Source: Azospirillaceae bacterium
GTDB lineage: Bacteria > Pseudomonadota > Alphaproteobacteria > Azospirillales > Azospirillaceae
Direction of reading: 5' to 3'
Assembly (NCBI GenBank): GCA_028283825.1
Contig: JAPWJW010000001.1
Span: forward strand, 2,145,596 to 2,209,595
DNA length: 64,000 nt
Numbering within the stretch: position 1 is the stretch's first letter; each line of letters starts with the position of its first letter. A program made the translations under genes and the position numbers. Under the pieces are notes generated by a model, which did no database searches, was not told where the DNA came from, and worked only from the letters and a program-made list of their open reading frames with translations. Positions 35,967 through 44,176 of this stretch are shown piece by piece.

Positions 35967-36134
35967 TCACACTCCCAACCGCGTCATCAACTCATCCAGC
36001 GACTCCGTGATCAGCAGCATGGCGCCGGTGCGCAAGGTGATGCAGGCGTTCATGGCGGTATCGTCGGCGTCAGAGATGCCGGCGATGAAGCTGGGGGCCA
36101 AGGCGTGCCGGCGGCCCGTCATATCGGTCACCAT
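35967..36134 (-). CDS. Short FlbD-like protein or fragment
   Basis: The frame from ATG 36134 (GAGG eight bases upstream) gives 55 aa: VTDMTGRRHALAPSFIAGIS and then ACITLRTGAMLLITESLDEL. The pattern (two strands, a TG turn, then VxES-DEL) resembles small FlbD-type proteins. It may instead be the C-terminus of a longer protein cut by the IS3 at 36175, since the frame is open across the junction. Low certainty. Confidence 0.4.
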   Translation of the reverse strand: MVTDMTGRRHALAPSFIAGISDADDTAMNACITLRTGAMLLITESLDELMTRLGV

Positions 36135-36228
36135 GACGAAAACCTCGCGTAGCGCCGGCGGCCGTTCTCTTCCAGTGAACCGCGCCGGGATTGTCGGAGG
36201 CTTCCACTCCTGAGAGACTGAAGCCACG

Positions 36229-36555
36229 ATGAGCAAAACGACGAACAAGTTCTCCCCCGAAGTTCGGTCCCGCGCGGTGCGGCTAGTGTTGGATCACGAG
36301 AAGGACCATCCGTCCCGTTGGGCGGCGGTGATGTCGATCGCGGCGAAGATCGGCTGTTCGGGCCAGACGCTGAACGAATGGGTGAAGAAGGCCGAGGTTG
36401 AAGCTGGCACGCGAGCCGGTGTGCCCAGCGATGTGGCGGAACGGCTGAAGGCGCTGGAACGGGAGAACCGGGAACTGCGCCAAGCGAATGAGATCCTGCG
36501 CAAGGCGAGCGCGTATTTTGCGGCGGCGGAGCTCGACCGCCGGTTCAAGCCATGA
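36229..36555 (+). CDS. IS3 orfA (helix-turn-helix subunit)
   Basis: The protein is 108 aa. It opens [20 protein letters not shown] and carries the helix-turn-helix [24 protein letters not shown], then a leucine-zipper-like helix ([20 protein letters not shown]). This is the normal IS3 orfA architecture, in which orfA supplies DNA binding and multimerisation. It overlaps orfB by four bases (36552-36555). Confidence 0.88.
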   Translation: MSKTTNKFSPEVRSRAVRLVLDHEKDHPSRWAAVMSIAAKIGCSGQTLNEWVKKAEVEAGTRAGVPSDVAERLKALERENRELRQANEILRKASAYFAAAELDRRFKP

Positions 36556-37474
36556 TCACCTTCATCGATGAGCATCGGGGTGCGCACGGGGTCGAGCCGA
36601 TCTGCCAGGTGTTGCCGATCGCCCCATCCACCTACCACCGGCATGCGTCGCGGCGTTCCGACCCGGACCGCCTGCCGACCCGGACCGCCTGCCGACGCGG
36701 GCCAAGCGGGACACGCGGTTGAAGGTCGCGATACGGCGGGCGTTCGACGAGAACTTCGCCGTCTATGGCGTGCGCAAGGTCTGGCATCAGCTCAAGCGGG
36801 AGGGCCACGCCGTCGCGCGCTGCACGGTCGCCCGACTGATGCGGGACCTGGGTCTGCGAGGTGTGATCCGGGGCAAGCCAGTGAAGACGACGGTGAGCGA
36901 CAAGGCGGCGCCCTGTCCATTGGACCATGTCAATCGGCAGTTCCATGCGCCCCAGCCGAACATGCTGTGGCTGTCGGACTTCACCTACGTTGCCACCTGG
37001 CAGGGCTTCGTCTACGTGGCCTTCGTCATCGACGCCTACGCCCGGCGCATCGTCGGCTGGCGGGTGTCGCGGACAGCCCATGCCGCCTTCGTGCTCGACG
37101 CCCTGGAGCAGGCCCTGCATGACAGGCGACCGGCCAAGCACGGCGGCCTGGTTCACCATTCGGACAGGGGCGTTCAATACGTCAGCATCAAGTACACCGA
37201 GCGCTTGGCCGACGCTGGGATCGAGCCCTCGGTCGGCAGCGTCGGCGACAGTTATGACAACGCCCTGGCGGAAACCATCAACGGCCTCTACAAGGCCGAG
37301 GTGATCCACCGGCGTGGGCCATGGCGATCCTTCGAGGCCGTCGAATACGCCACCCTGGAATGGGTCGATTGGTTCAACCACCGGCGGATCCTGGGGCCTA
37401 TCGGCAACATCCCACCCGCCGAAGCTGAAGCGCGATTCCACACCATGATGGACACCCCGGCCATGGCCGCCTGA
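36552..37474 (+). pseudogene. IS3 orfB transposase broken by a 17 bp tandem duplication
   Basis: From ATG 36552 the frame reads [20 protein letters not shown] and [19 protein letters not shown]. The 17 bp unit GACCCGGACCGCCTGCC then occurs twice (36660-36676 and 36677-36693), shifting the frame. The remainder runs in another frame from about 36694 with the DDE core: PNMLWLSDFTYVATWQG, HHSDRGVQYVSIKYTERL and NALAETINGLYKAEVI. Removing one 17 bp unit restores a full orfB of about 300 aa. This copy is therefore probably unable to transpose alone. Confidence 0.85.
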
Positions 37475-37513
37475 CTCAAACCAAAACGCCTCCGACAATC
37501 CCGGCGCAGTTCA

Positions 37514-37868
37514 GTTGGAGGAAGTGACGCGAGCGTGGGCGCTGACTCGGGGACCGTTGGTCGTGATGGACGGCCCCATCTGGGGGGCCACTGTGGAGAC
37601 CATCGGCGTCGACCAGGTGGGAGTGCCTGCGGCGTATTGGAAGGTGGTGGATGGATCCGGTCAGGTCGCCGCGTTCATCATGCAGAACGAGCCCACGGCA
37701 AAAGGCGACCTAGCCCCATACGCAGTGTCCATCGCTCAGGTGGAGGCTGCCGGAGGGCTTACGCTACCCCTGCCGGCCGGTGTGGATAGGGCCGCTGTCA
37801 GCGCGGTTTGGCCCGCCGATACGGAGGCGTTTCAGGAGCGCAAGCATTCGATTTGCCAGGTGCATTGA
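37514..37868 (+). pseudogene. C-terminal fragment of a DNA/RNA non-specific endonuclease
   Basis: The frame begins at the IS3 right end and reads RAWALTRGPLVVMDGPIWGA, VPAAYWKVVDGSGQVAAFIM and NEPTAKGDLAPYAVSIAQVE. These are the second half of NucA-type beta-beta-alpha-Me nucleases. The catalytic DRGH segment lies in the missing N-terminal half, and that half is not on the other side of the IS3. Non-functional remnant. Confidence 0.65.
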
Positions 37869-38007
37869 CGGGGTTCGTCGCGACCTGGGGGCCACCAATC
37901 GTCCGGCCCTATCTCTCGGCTGCTAACGCGACAGCCACCAAAGAGCCGATTGACGAAAGGAACATAAAGAGAACATCCTTGGCGGCCATTCCATGTTGGA
38001 GGCCGCC

Positions 38008-38232
38008 ATGACCCATACTGTCATCCCCACCACCTTGCTGATCTCCGCCCCTGACGCTGACCACGTTTCCCTCATGGTGGCAGACCTGACTAACCTCTAC
38101 GGCACCCGTGTCCGCGTGGCTGACCGCTTCATCGAATCTAGCGCGTCCGGCACCGGTGATACCCATTGTGCTTCCGTTGAAATCATCGGCCGCGACCCTT
38201 GGCTGCGGCCGGCGGCCGGGGCTGCCGCCTGA
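38008..38232 (+). CDS. Hypothetical protein, 74 aa
   Basis: ATG 38008 (an in-frame ATG also at 37993) opens a frame reading THTVIPTTLLISAPDADHVS, then LMVADLTNLYGTRVRVADRF. It has an alternating hydrophobic pattern, two short helices and no signal peptide. The SD TTGGAGG precedes ATG 37993 and GGAGG lies seven bases before 38008. No family was recognised; coding potential is moderate. Confidence 0.4.
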   Translation: MTHTVIPTTLLISAPDADHVSLMVADLTNLYGTRVRVADRFIESSASGTGDTHCASVEIIGRDPWLRPAAGAAA

Positions 38233-38417
38233 TTCCAGGAGGGCTACAAATCCTGTAACCGCGGCAGGGAATCGCTCGCCGGCGTTACCGACGCGATCAC
38301 CCGGGGAACGGGATGGGGAGCCAACCGTCGCCTTTTTTGCGCCACGTCTCGCCGGTGTCGGCATTGATCATCAACCCTAATGACGAAGATGCCGTTTCGG
38401 CTGAATTGATAAAACGA

Positions 38418-39044
38418 CTATGATTTCCTCGCTATCGCGGTTGCTATACGCGCCAATACGGGATGCGAAATATCAAAACTAGAAAAATATTCTGGCCTTG
38501 CTTTATGTAGGTCATAATAAAAATCAAGACATTGCTTTGGTTCTTCGCTTGGCGATTTTCGCTGAAATAGGCTGAAAAGCAACGTAGAAATGGGGCCTAA
38601 TTTGCTCTCAATCATTGCATTTGTTAATTTCATTTCGTCGATTGTACTTTGGAACATGCACGCACCAACTCCGGCTTTTGCAATTTCATTTTCCTCCTGC
38701 GTAGAATCCATTGTATCCAGACTGAATTTAACAAAAAGCTCTTCTAATTCAGGAATGGCGCTTTGAATATCGGAATTAGTTAATGGACTTTTTAATAAGA
38801 AAGTGGTGACGCTCACTACCGTTAAAATAAAAAATGCACCACCAAGAACACCATTGGTACTAATTTTCTGATTATAGCATATTATTGAGAGTGAAGCTAT
38901 TATTGCATTGATAAAAAATATTACAGCTTCAATATAATTACCAATAATACACTGATCAATTGACAATAATGCCCCTACCACGAAGATAAATATAGCGAAT
39001 ATGGCCGCATATCGAAATGGCACAATGGGTTCTAGATCAATCAT
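38418..39044 (-). CDS. Membrane-anchored hypothetical protein, A+T-rich
   Basis: The protein is 208 aa. Three hydrophobic helices occupy about residues 10-95 (RYAAIFAIFIFVVGALLSID, YIEAVIFFINAIIASLSIIC, GVLGGAFFILTVVSVTTFLL). A soluble C-terminal half of about 110 residues has several cysteines. No motif was recognised. Its base composition matches the M41-type gene in the same element and differs from the host, so it is likely cargo. Confidence 0.6.
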   Translation of the reverse strand: MIDLEPIVPFRYAAIFAIFIFVVGALLSIDQCIIGNYIEAVIFFINAIIASLSIICYNQKISTNGVLGGAFFILTVVSVTTFLLKSPLTNSDIQSAIPELEELFVKFSLDTMDSTQEENEIAKAGVGACMFQSTIDEMKLTNAMIESKLGPISTLLFSLFQRKSPSEEPKQCLDFYYDLHKARPEYFSSFDISHPVLARIATAIARKS

Positions 39045-39197
39045 CTTAATGCCCGTATATAGCTGTATTTGAACACAGCCTCAGTCGTTGCGCAGAGTTG
39101 CAAACACATTACAATATTCTAATTTATATTCCATATCAAAAAGCACCATGGCTCCGCTCGCCGTGGGGAGCGCCTATATCAGGAAATATTATTCTCA

Positions 39198-39446
39198 CTA
39201 CGCCTCGACGTCGTTTGTAGCTGCCTTCTTGAGGGCGATGAGAATCTGTGCGGGAGCGCAGCTATCGCAGGCCGCCTCAACTTTATAGGGCGGCTGGGTG
39301 ACGGTGTTCCCGATCAAGGTGGCATCACCTAGCAGCGCGCTAGACGGTTGAAAATATGCGCAATCCCAAAGGTCAACCACAACTGCTATCACCCTGCTCT
39401 TTTGGGACCACAAAATGTCGTTGATGGTCGAAACTGGGGGCCGCAT
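39198..39446 (-). CDS. Possible small protein, 82 aa
   Basis: The frame reads VIAVVVDLWDCAYFQPSSAL and then NTVTQPPYKVEAACDSCAPA before ending NDVEA. The CxxC near the C-terminus and reasonable composition make it possible, but no SD or family supports it. It could be chance. Confidence 0.3.
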   Translation of the reverse strand: MRPPVSTINDILWSQKSRVIAVVVDLWDCAYFQPSSALLGDATLIGNTVTQPPYKVEAACDSCAPAQILIALKKAATNDVEA

Positions 39447-39511
39447 AGTTGGGATATCACAAGCAAGTTGCTGTGGTGCCCAAAGGGCTCTCCCTTAATC
39501 GTGAGGTCTAT

Positions 39512-39925
39512 ATGAAGTCCCCCTATGTGCCGCCTAAAAAGGCGGTGAATTCAGAGCTAATCATTCCGCTCGACAATCCACTGGCTGCGGCCAAGAAGAT
39601 TGGTGATCAGTTCAATTTCACTCCAGGCTCTTATATCGCGACCGGTGATTGTCGTGATAGCCGCCAGAAGTTTGCTGTTTCGGGCGTTACGCCAACGGGT
39701 ACCCAGGTACTCGTGGAAGTGGATCAAATTGCCCGCCCGGACGGGGCGCCCATGCAGAGCTTGCGGATGTCGAGTACTCCTGCGCCTGAAAACAACAATG
39801 ACCAGCAGGCCATTGTTAGCGCAGCAACTCGGCATCTGAAAATGACCCAGCAGCGGGCGGGCTTGTTCGCTGACTGTAGCCAGCCGAAAGCGTCACGTCT
39901 GCTGAGGGCTTCCAAGAAGTCCTGA
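39512..39925 (+). CDS. Hypothetical protein, 137 aa
   Basis: ATG 39512 has GTGAGG as SD five bases upstream; the frame also continues upstream to 39449. The sequence KSPYVPPKKAVNSELIIPLD leads into a beta-rich region (YIATGDCRDSRQKFAVSGVT, TQVLVEVDQIARPDG) and a polar C-terminus. No signal peptide, membrane segment or known motif. A perfect hairpin CTGGGAA/TTCCCAG just after the stop (around 39945) may be its terminator. Confidence 0.5.
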   Translation: MKSPYVPPKKAVNSELIIPLDNPLAAAKKIGDQFNFTPGSYIATGDCRDSRQKFAVSGVTPTGTQVLVEVDQIARPDGAPMQSLRMSSTPAPENNNDQQAIVSAATRHLKMTQQRAGLFADCSQPKASRLLRASKKS

Positions 39926-40691
39926 GAAGTAAGCACTTACCTAGACTGGGAATTTCCCAGCCTATAGCCCCTCCTTCCGGCTTGCGCGTCCTTCGAGCCT
40001 GGTTCCGGAACCAGCCCATATATCGCTCGAATACCGCTGGGAGTAACCAGCGGCTGCGCCTCTTCCAAACACGACCATGTATATATGCGGGGGTGGTCTA
40101 TTTGGACCACCCCGTTGCTCTCTGTGGTCGCAATATTTGTTTAATTTGCTACCTATGGGAGATTTTCGCACAGAACTTGATTCCAAGGCAATGGGTAACC
40201 AAGCGGGCCATAACGGGCATTTAAATAGAATCATGGCCGGGAGTTCCCGGCTAATCATCCAAGTCTCGCGCAACGACTAAAATAATTAACAAAATAATCT
40301 ATACGATTTACTTTATCGGCCTTCGCCTATTTAGCGTGCAAAAAGGAATGAAATGTATTCAATTACTTCAATGACATACCTAGCGGTAGCGAAAGCGAAT
40401 TTAAAGTGCTGCAATGTTGGTACTCTTTACGAATGGCGGCGCACGTATTTTCTATACGTGAGTTTGCGGCCAGCTCCGGTTGGTTCGACTCCGTAGCAAA
40501 CGAACACTAACACAGGCCGTCGGGCAATTTCAACAACTTTCTCAAACATCTGAAATGATCATGCGGGCGCGGCCAGAACTTCATCGCGAAGCCAGCGGAG
40601 AAACGCGGAAAAACACCCAAAAATAGGTTTATTATGGCAATAAACTTGATTTCATATACTGAGTTTAGCGTTGCTGCTGTCATCGTTATAG
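39926..40691. other. 766-base stretch inside the element without a supported gene
   Basis: It contains two hairpins: CTGGGAA/TTCCCAG near 39945-39959, and GGGGTGGTC (40090-40098) with GACCACCCC (40105-40113), a perfect 9 bp stem. A segment at 40594-40620 (GCGGAAAAACACCCAAAAA) partly resembles the inner part of the left terminal repeat. The remainder is A+T-rich with no convincing open frame. Confidence 0.45.
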
Positions 40692-41258
40692 TCACAGAAT
40701 CGCTCCTCCTAGCCGGGTGAGTTCTGCAGATACCATCCCCACCCAGATCCAGTAGACGGCGGGAGTGTATCCCGGCCCGCGATGCTGAGTCTTACCCTGC
40801 CGCTGAACGATGCCTTTCTGTGCTGCTGCAGAAAGGATGCCGTGAACATTTTGAAGTGTGCGGCGCCTACGCTCCGGCGCAAGGTTCAGGGCCCCTCTTT
40901 CACGCAGCAACGTCTCCAAGATTTCGACGGTGGTGAGCCGACAGCGGCTTTCTCGAAGGACCCGGAGGACACCGGCCCTCGTCTCGCCAGGCGTCAGAAT
41001 CTCATGTCCGGGAATGAAGGTCCGGCGAGGGTATAACACAGCAACGTCGGTGTCGGGGGCGACGACCTTCAGCGCGCGCTCAACCGACTCGATTTCCGCC
41101 TCTTTTTGACGGACGATCAGAACCGCAGCACTTAGTTCGCCCAGTAACTTCTGATGAAGGGTGGCCAGGATATCGACCTGGGGAGTGACGGCCGGGGCAC
41201 TTTCAACTGGCCGGGGAAGTTCAAGAATATCAACTGCGGCACCATCGACCATGGCCAA
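40692..41258 (-). CDS. Small coiled-coil/winged-helix-like protein, right-end gene of the element
   Basis: The protein is 188 aa, transcribed inwards from 180 bases inside the right end. The core reads [20 protein letters not shown] (helix), [36 protein letters not shown] and [19 protein letters not shown]. It ends with a wing-like stretch and [10 protein letters not shown]. This parallels the left-end protein block by block, with about 30 extra N-terminal residues. A shared, mirror-image position next to both terminal repeats suggests a function for the element or an origin as two copies of one smaller unit. No known family was recognised. Confidence 0.65.
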   Translation of the reverse strand: MAMVDGAAVDILELPRPVESAPAVTPQVDILATLHQKLLGELSAAVLIVRQKEAEIESVERALKVVAPDTDVAVLYPRRTFIPGHEILTPGETRAGVLRVLRESRCRLTTVEILETLLRERGALNLAPERRRRTLQNVHGILSAAAQKGIVQRQGKTQHRGPGYTPAVYWIWVGMVSAELTRLGGAIL

Positions 41259-41370
41259 AGAATCCCCCTCGCAGCGCTCTGGTTTGTCCAGGTGGGCCCA
41301 CAGGCAGTTCCCACGCCCGACGCTGCGTCGGCTTGTGGGGAGCCCGCCGCGCCAGGCGTGGGACCCTCCT

Positions 41371-42618
41371 ATGGACTACCTGGGCAAACCTACCTCAGGG
41401 GATCAGAAAAAGTTGGGTGCGTTTGCGCCACCATTCCGGAACCGCCGGCAGGAGGACCATATCGAGCTGATCGCCTCGGAGAACTACACCTCCCCCGCCG
41501 TGATGGCGGCCCAGGGCTCCCAACTGACCAACAAGTACGCGGAAGGCTATCCCGGCAAGCGCTACTACGGCGGCTGTGAGCACGTCGACGTGGTGGAGCA
41601 GCTGGCCATCGACCGCGTGAAGGCGCTGTTCGGGGCGGAGGCGGCCAACGTCCAGCCCAACTCCGGCAGCCAGGCCAACCAGGCGGTGTTCTTCGCCACC
41701 CTGAAGCCCGGCGACACCATCCTGGGCATGAACCTGGCCGAAGGCGGGCACCTGACCCACGGCATGGCGCTGAACATGAGCGGCAAGTGGTTCAATGCCG
41801 TCAGCTATGGCCTGGATGCGAACGAAGACCTGGACTACGCCGCGCTGGAACGCCAGGCCTACCAGCACCGGCCCAAGCTCATCATCGCCGGCGCCTCCGC
41901 CTTCTCCCTGCGCATCGATTTCGAGCGCATCGCCCGCGTGGCCAAGGATGTGGGCGCCCTGTTCATGGTGGACATGGCCCACTACGCCGGCCTGATCGCC
42001 GCCGGCGTCTACCCCAACCCGGTGCCGCACGCCGACTTCGTCACCACCACCACGCACAAGAGCCTGCGCGGCCCCCGCGGCGGCGTCATCCTGATGCGGG
42101 CGGAGCACGAGAAAGCCATCAATTCCGCCGTCTTCCCCGGCCTGCAGGGCGGCCCGCTGATGCACGTCATCGCCGGCAAGGCCGTGGCCTTCAAGGAAGC
42201 GGCGGCGCCGGAGTTCCAGTCCTACCAGCGCCAGGTGGCCGACAACGCCGTGGCCCTGGCCACCACGCTAGCGGAACGCGGCCTGCGCATCGTCTCCGGC
42301 CGCGCGGAAAGCCACCTCATGCTGGTGGACCTGAGAGCCAAGGGCATCACCGGCAAGCGGGCCGAGGCCCTGCTGGGTACCGCCCACATCACCGTCAACA
42401 AGAACGCCATCCCCAACGACCCGGAAAAGCCCTTCGTCACCTCCGGCATCCGCCTGGGCACCCCGGCCATGACTACGCGCGGTTTCAAGGAGGCCGAGGC
42501 CCGTGCCGTCGGCAACCTAATCGCCGACCTGCTGGACGCGCCGGAGGACGAGGCCGTGAGCGCGCGGGTGCGCGAGCAGGTGGGAGAACTGACCCGAGCG
42601 TTTCCGGTTTATCGGTGA
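41371..42618 (+). CDS. glyA: Serine hydroxymethyltransferase, 3' part of the split glyA with a possible element-supplied start
   Basis: From 41447 this is normal Gly[38 protein letters not shown], the PLP lysine in [14 protein letters not shown] and [16 protein letters not shown]. It interconverts serine and glycine and loads tetrahydrofolate. The frame is open through the element's terminal repeat, and ATG 41371 inside the element gives a 415 aa chimera. Its first 25 residues ([25 protein letters not shown]) replace exactly 25 native residues, so the length equals the native protein. No good SD precedes 41371. Whether it is expressed, and whether another glyA exists, cannot be seen here. Confidence 0.8.
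   Translation: MDYLGKPTSGDQKKLGAFAPPFRNRRQEDHIELIASENYTSPAVMAAQGSQLTNKYAEGYPGKRYYGGCEHVDVVEQLAIDRVKALFGAEAANVQPNSGSQANQAVFFATLKPGDTILGMNLAEGGHLTHGMALNMSGKWFNAVSYGLDANEDLDYAALERQAYQHRPKLIIAGASAFSLRIDFERIARVAKDVGALFMVDMAHYAGLIAAGVYPNPVPHADFVTTTTHKSLRGPRGGVILMRAEHEKAINSAVFPGLQGGPLMHVIAGKAVAFKEAAAPEFQSYQRQVADNAVALATTLAERGLRIVSGRAESHLMLVDLRAKGITGKRAEALLGTAHITVNKNAIPNDPEKPFVTSGIRLGTPAMTTRGFKEAEARAVGNLIADLLDAPEDEAVSARVREQVGELTRAFPVYR
41413..41438 (-). repeat. Right terminal inverted repeat of the element
   Basis: Ends TTTGCGCCACCATTCCG, the exact reverse complement of the first 17 bases of the element. The outermost base is 41438. Confidence 0.85.
41439..41446. repeat. Target-site duplication GAACCGCC, right copy
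   Basis: Identical to 34682-34689. The glyA frame resumes directly after it. Confidence 0.9.
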
Positions 42619-42721
42619 TCAGTCTTGAAGGAAAGACCGCTCTGATGACAAGAATTACGGAATTGGAAACAAGAGATTTGCTTCGGTAGCGGATAGGAAT
42701 TTGGAGTGTCAACCAAATTAT

Positions 42722-44176
42722 TTAAATATAACGAGCGTAATCTGAACTGACTTTCTTGTCTGTTGTATATTTTAGAACCTCACCTACAGCGCGGGCCGCT
42801 CTAATGGGTATTGGTAATTTCTGGTTCATTTGAGTGGAATTCCAGTTAATTTTAGTCAATGATAGAACTTCGCTTGCGATCTGCGCAATAGTGCTGTCGC
42901 TACCAGGGTATGGACATAATAAAAGTGGCTTCGGATCGTATAGCCCTGGATAAGTTCCATAATATGGCATGCTACCATTTGTATACAGGAGCCCTTTCCC
43001 ATCAAGCTCAACAAATGTGCCGCGCATCACAGGGTAGTTTCCATCCCGCAGAACTTTAACTGAGTAAGATTCTTGCACCCAGACAAGATCTCTAAGTTCT
43101 GTCCCTGCTTCATTTAGCGCCTCAAAAATACCATCCGCTTCCTCTTTTCTGAATCGAGATGTCTTTAGAACAATTACACGCGCCGGATAGTTCTTGTGAT
43201 GGCTCTTATACGCACTGAGAGCACCGGCGACCAATTGGTTTGCGTCATCGTGCGTCATATAGGGATGACGACCACGGCTTTCGGTTTGCGCTCGCTTTCC
43301 TTTGAGGATAAATCCTCGCCCTCTTTCATCGAACATCTGGGCAGCACTAGTAAATAGTTGCTGCCCTCCCACTTCACGATAAAAGCTGATTCCGATGTAG
43401 CATGCCGTGAACTCACCGTCCTGCGGCATTTTTCGCCACGGAATGCGCCCCGTTCCCTTATAATAGAGAGTTGTAAGTAGGTTCCAAGTTCGGTCAGCTT
43501 GATCCTGAATCTTTCGAGCACTGCTCTCCTTTATCTTGCGTGGAATATTCGCCTTCTCATCGAATACATCCTCCCATGCAATCTGAATTGGGAAGCTCAA
43601 GCCCATAGCTTTCGCCTTAAGCATGCCGCGAAAATTAGGAGCATCCGATCCACCACTGTCATCTTTCTTAATCGTAACATCAGTATCGACCTTTGCATTC
43701 CACACACGCTCAATCAGGCTGATAGGCAGTGCTACGATGGCGACGTCAGGCCGATGGCGGCCTTCGTCGAGAGCCTGAAGTTCTTGAAGGATCTCATCCA
43801 CCGCCATTTCGACAGCCTTGCCGTGATGAGGCTCCTTCCTGATTTTGTCGATCTTTGCCTGTGAAATGGCTGCCGTTGCGCCATCAGGAATATCGAATTT
43901 GCAGCGAAAAGGGTTCTGATTGCCTAGGCCTGGAAAATCAGGATGCAAATTTGGATGCTTTTCACTCTTCCCTTGGAACCCTGCGGCAGCTTCGATGAAA
44001 AATGTTTTTGTGTCCTCGACTGTCTTTGAACTTCCAACCACAGCGATTTTCACTACATCTCCCGTTGGGATTTGCAGTGGCCCAGCTTCAAACAAGCCCA
44101 ATCGCGGATCGGGATGGTGGTGCTTGTCTCCGAATTCGAGATGCGGCTCTTCAAATATTTTTGTCTCGAATTTCAT
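42722..44176 (-). CDS. Short prokaryotic Argonaute (MID-PIWI) of a SPARDA system
   Basis: This 484 aa protein has only the MID and PIWI domains, as in short pAgos. The N-terminus [20 protein letters not shown] is the common short-pAgo opening. The MID-region motif [20 protein letters not shown] (about 221-240) is followed by [51 protein letters not shown] and [17 protein letters not shown], ending [11 protein letters not shown]...PIPIRAAR. Short pAgos are nuclease-dead guide-directed sensors that activate a partner effector. The start codon overlaps the stop of the upstream DREN-APAZ gene (ATGA, 44173-44176). The A+T-rich composition marks the operon as acquired. Confidence 0.9.
   Translation of the reverse strand: MKFETKIFEEPHLEFGDKHHHPDPRLGLFEAGPLQIPTGDVVKIAVVGSSKTVEDTKTFFIEAAAGFQGKSEKHPNLHPDFPGLGNQNPFRCKFDIPDGATAAISQAKIDKIRKEPHHGKAVEMAVDEILQELQALDEGRHRPDVAIVALPISLIERVWNAKVDTDVTIKKDDSGGSDAPNFRGMLKAKAMGLSFPIQIAWEDVFDEKANIPRKIKESSARKIQDQADRTWNLLTTLYYKGTGRIPWRKMPQDGEFTACYIGISFYREVGGQQLFTSAAQMFDERGRGFILKGKRAQTESRGRHPYMTHDDANQLVAGALSAYKSHHKNYPARVIVLKTSRFRKEEADGIFEALNEAGTELRDLVWVQESYSVKVLRDGNYPVMRGTFVELDGKGLLYTNGSMPYYGTYPGLYDPKPLLLCPYPGSDSTIAQIASEVLSLTKINWNSTQMNQKLPIPIRAARAVGEVLKYTTDKKVSSDYARYI

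Larger units (their letters stand above)
36176..37513 (+). mobile_element. IS3-family insertion sequence, near-complete
   Basis: The element is 1338 bp. The left end TGAACCGCGCCGGGATTG and the right end (reverse complement TGAACTGCGCCGGGATTG) match at 17 of 18 positions and continue TCGGAGGC. It contains orfA and a broken orfB. The flanks (CCAG on the left, GTTG on the right) show no 3-4 bp duplication, and an endonuclease fragment begins right at the right end. The insertion has therefore been followed by deletion or recombination. It is nested inside the glyA element and is the inverted relative of the remnant at 26156. Confidence 0.9.
34690..41438. mobile_element. 6.75 kb transposon-like element inserted in glyA
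   Basis: The left end CGGAATGGTGGCGCAAA (34690-34706) and the right end TTTGCGCCACCATTCCG (41422-41438) are perfect 17 bp inverted repeats. With the next bases (AACACCCAAA against CGCACCCAAC) similarity extends to about 26 bp. The insertion is bounded by a perfect 8 bp direct repeat. Cargo includes two paralogous small genes at the ends facing inwards, an M41-type peptidase, several small unknown genes, an endonuclease remnant and a nested IS3. No transposase belonging to the outer ends was recognised, so it is either non-autonomous or uses an unfamiliar enzyme. Eight-base duplications are typical of several DDE families. Confidence 0.85.

Noticed and set aside
39962..40273. Short ORFs in the 39.9-40.7 kb gap
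   Set aside because: No Shine-Dalgarno, no domain and overlapping alternatives on both strands; probably non-coding.
34690..41438. Interpretation of the glyA insertion as a composite transposon built from the IS3 copies
   Set aside because: The IS3 is nested in the middle and its ends differ from the outer inverted repeats; there is no IS3 at either outer end.
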